From: Austropuccinia psidii | Lineage: Eukaryota; Basidiomycota; Pucciniomycetes; Pucciniales; Sphaerophragmiaceae | Assembly: GCA_023105745.1 (NCBI GenBank) | Contig: JALGQZ010000018.1 | Span: 22,342,132 to 22,406,131, forward strand | Length of the DNA: 64,000 bases | Reading direction: 5' to 3' | Shown here: one piece after another, positions 63,506 to 64,000 of the stretch | Layout of the letters: the number at the start of each line of letters is the position of its first letter | Numbering within the stretch: the stretch's first letter is position 1 | The notes under the pieces: model-generated | The model's input: only the letters and a program-made list of their open reading frames with translations | The model's database searches: none | Told to the model about the DNA's origin: nothing | Program-made: the position numbers and the translations under genes

Positions 63506-63622
63506 TGTCACAATGCTGTCTGCCAGACCTCAGCAAAGGGAGCTCTTGCCAAAAAGGCTATCAAACCGGTTGAAAGACCGATTAATACTGGCAAGTTGTT
63601 GATCACATTCCACCATGTGACA
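63506..63622 (-). repeat. right terminal direct repeat of the TRIM
   Basis: 117 bp, TGTCACAATGCTG...CCATGTGACA, followed by TSD GACAT. Confidence 0.87.
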
Positions 63623-64000
63623 GACATGGTAAGTATATTGGAGTCTTACTAAACCTGTCAATAATTACTAGGCAGGAATTATAGCTTCTATCACCTCCTG
63701 GTGGTAGACCAGTCACCTAATCCCTATGAAGAATTTCCCAAAGACTACTGGGTTCTTGGATCTTGACCATATTTCCAAGTCTTTTCCCCTGGATTTATTT
63801 GCCTTTTGAAATATTTCACAGGTTTTGTAGTGTTCTGAAACATAATTTTTCCACATTGGCCACCATATGAAGGTCTGAATTCTCTCTCTTTTTCTATCCT
63901 AAGATGGGTATCCTGAGAAGGGGATGTCATGGCATGCTTTCAATACAGGATTGATTAAGGACCTGTCCACAACTGTCATGACACATGTGTGTTGTGTCCC
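63623..64000 (-). pseudogene. integrase N-terminal part of element J (runs off the window)
   Basis: Minus-strand reading: HTCVMTVVDRSLINPVLKACHD (zinc-binding His region), YPSLEKERIQTFIWWPMWKNYV, YKTCEIFQKANKS (Cys pair, the second Cys reads Ile-Phe), then a stop in the MDW motif (RD-stop-VTGLPPGGD, first catalytic Asp region) and CLVIIDRFSKTPIYLPCHKND up to the TRIM. One stop in the Trp codon of DWVTG. Confidence 0.8.

Larger units (their letters stand above)
63158..63622 (-). mobile_element. TRIM-like miniature LTR element
   Basis: 465 bp: two 117-bp direct repeats (63158-63274 and 63506-63622) with a 231-bp interior, flanked by TSD GACAT (63153-63157, 63623-63627). The repeats begin TGTCACA and end TGTGACA (left copy TGTGATA), that is TG...CA with inverted ends. 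Orientation is inferred from a purine-rich AACCCAGGGGTA next to the left repeat on the minus strand. No coding capacity. It splits the CHKND codons of J's integrase, which read through when it is removed. Confidence 0.85.
54252..64000 (-). mobile_element. chromodomain Ty3 element J (5' end beyond the window)
   Basis: Minus-strand element: 3' LTR 54252-56521, polypurine tract, chromodomain, integrase, then off the edge at 64000. It is interrupted by solo LTR G (with a Harbinger transposon) in the chromodomain linker, by a TRIM-like element in the integrase core and by a MITE in the LTR. The family is that of D: same LTR ends, same integrase style (HPQTDGLAE, ENSVFIEI, DPTYLVSLIKPY). Confidence 0.82.

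Noticed and set aside
63440..63600. A tRNA gene or tRNA-derived SINE near the B-box-like GGGTTTGATTCC
   Set aside because: No full cloverleaf could be drawn, and the 117-bp direct repeats with a 5-bp TSD fit a TRIM better; kept only as a possible Pol III promoter.

Overview
The window looks like a piece of a large, AT-rich, transposon-filled eukaryotic (fungal) genome. The chromodomain Ty3 (Metaviridae) polyproteins closely match, from memory and not from a search, element families annotated in large numbers in the myrtle rust Austropuccinia psidii (Pucciniales). I infer that fungus or a close rust relative. There are no bacterial operons, rRNA genes, CRISPR arrays or convincing tRNA genes. 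Almost everything that can be assigned is a mobile element, and most insertions can be delimited by TG...CA ends and exact 5-bp target-site duplications (TSDs).

Layout. (1) 1-1.9 kb: 3' LTR and pol tail of an old minus-strand Ty3 element (K); the LTR carries internal duplications. (2) 2.05-30.17 kb: one old plus-strand chromo-type Ty3 element (D), opened by later insertions. These are a solo LTR (A, 5845-7274, TSD ATCAT), a compound minus-strand Ty3 element (X/Y, 8230-20426, TSD TTGGT), and a solo LTR of D's own family (F, 22686-26737, TSD TGGCA) that itself contains a 2.1-kb insertion (H). (3) 30.2-45.9 kb: AT-rich, mostly unassignable DNA. It contains the only likely host gene, a spliced plus-strand gene at about 34.77-36.59 kb whose last five exons join in frame (482 codons), next to a GC-rich island. 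(4) 45.88-51.01 kb: a young, complete Ty1/copia element, minus strand, with 597-bp LTRs differing at three sites and TSD AGGGC. (5) 51-54.25 kb: a tandem repeat and unassigned remnants. (6) 54.25 kb to the end: a second chromo-type Ty3 element (J, minus strand, 3' LTR and pol; 5' end outside the window). J holds a 464-bp MITE-like element in its LTR, a solo LTR (G, TSD GGAGG) that carries a 3.6-kb PIF/Harbinger transposon, and a 465-bp TRIM-like miniature LTR element (TSD GACAT).

How it works together. The Ty3 and copia units encode gag, protease, reverse transcriptase, RNase H and integrase; the Ty3 integrases end in a chromodomain. Nearly all are broken by stops and frameshifts; the copia element is closest to intact, with three TGA-type interruptions. 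The Harbinger unit has the usual pair of genes (DDE transposase and Myb/SANT-like protein), but the first catalytic Asp reads Asn. The host gene has no family I recognise; its product ends in a hydrophobic segment.

The observations I consider most worth checking are the hidden multi-exon gene, the chimeric LTR that records a nested insertion followed by LTR-LTR recombination, the MITE with a self-complementary repeat core, the TRIM-like element, a hairpin conserved in four LTR copies, and the TGA interruptions of the young copia element.
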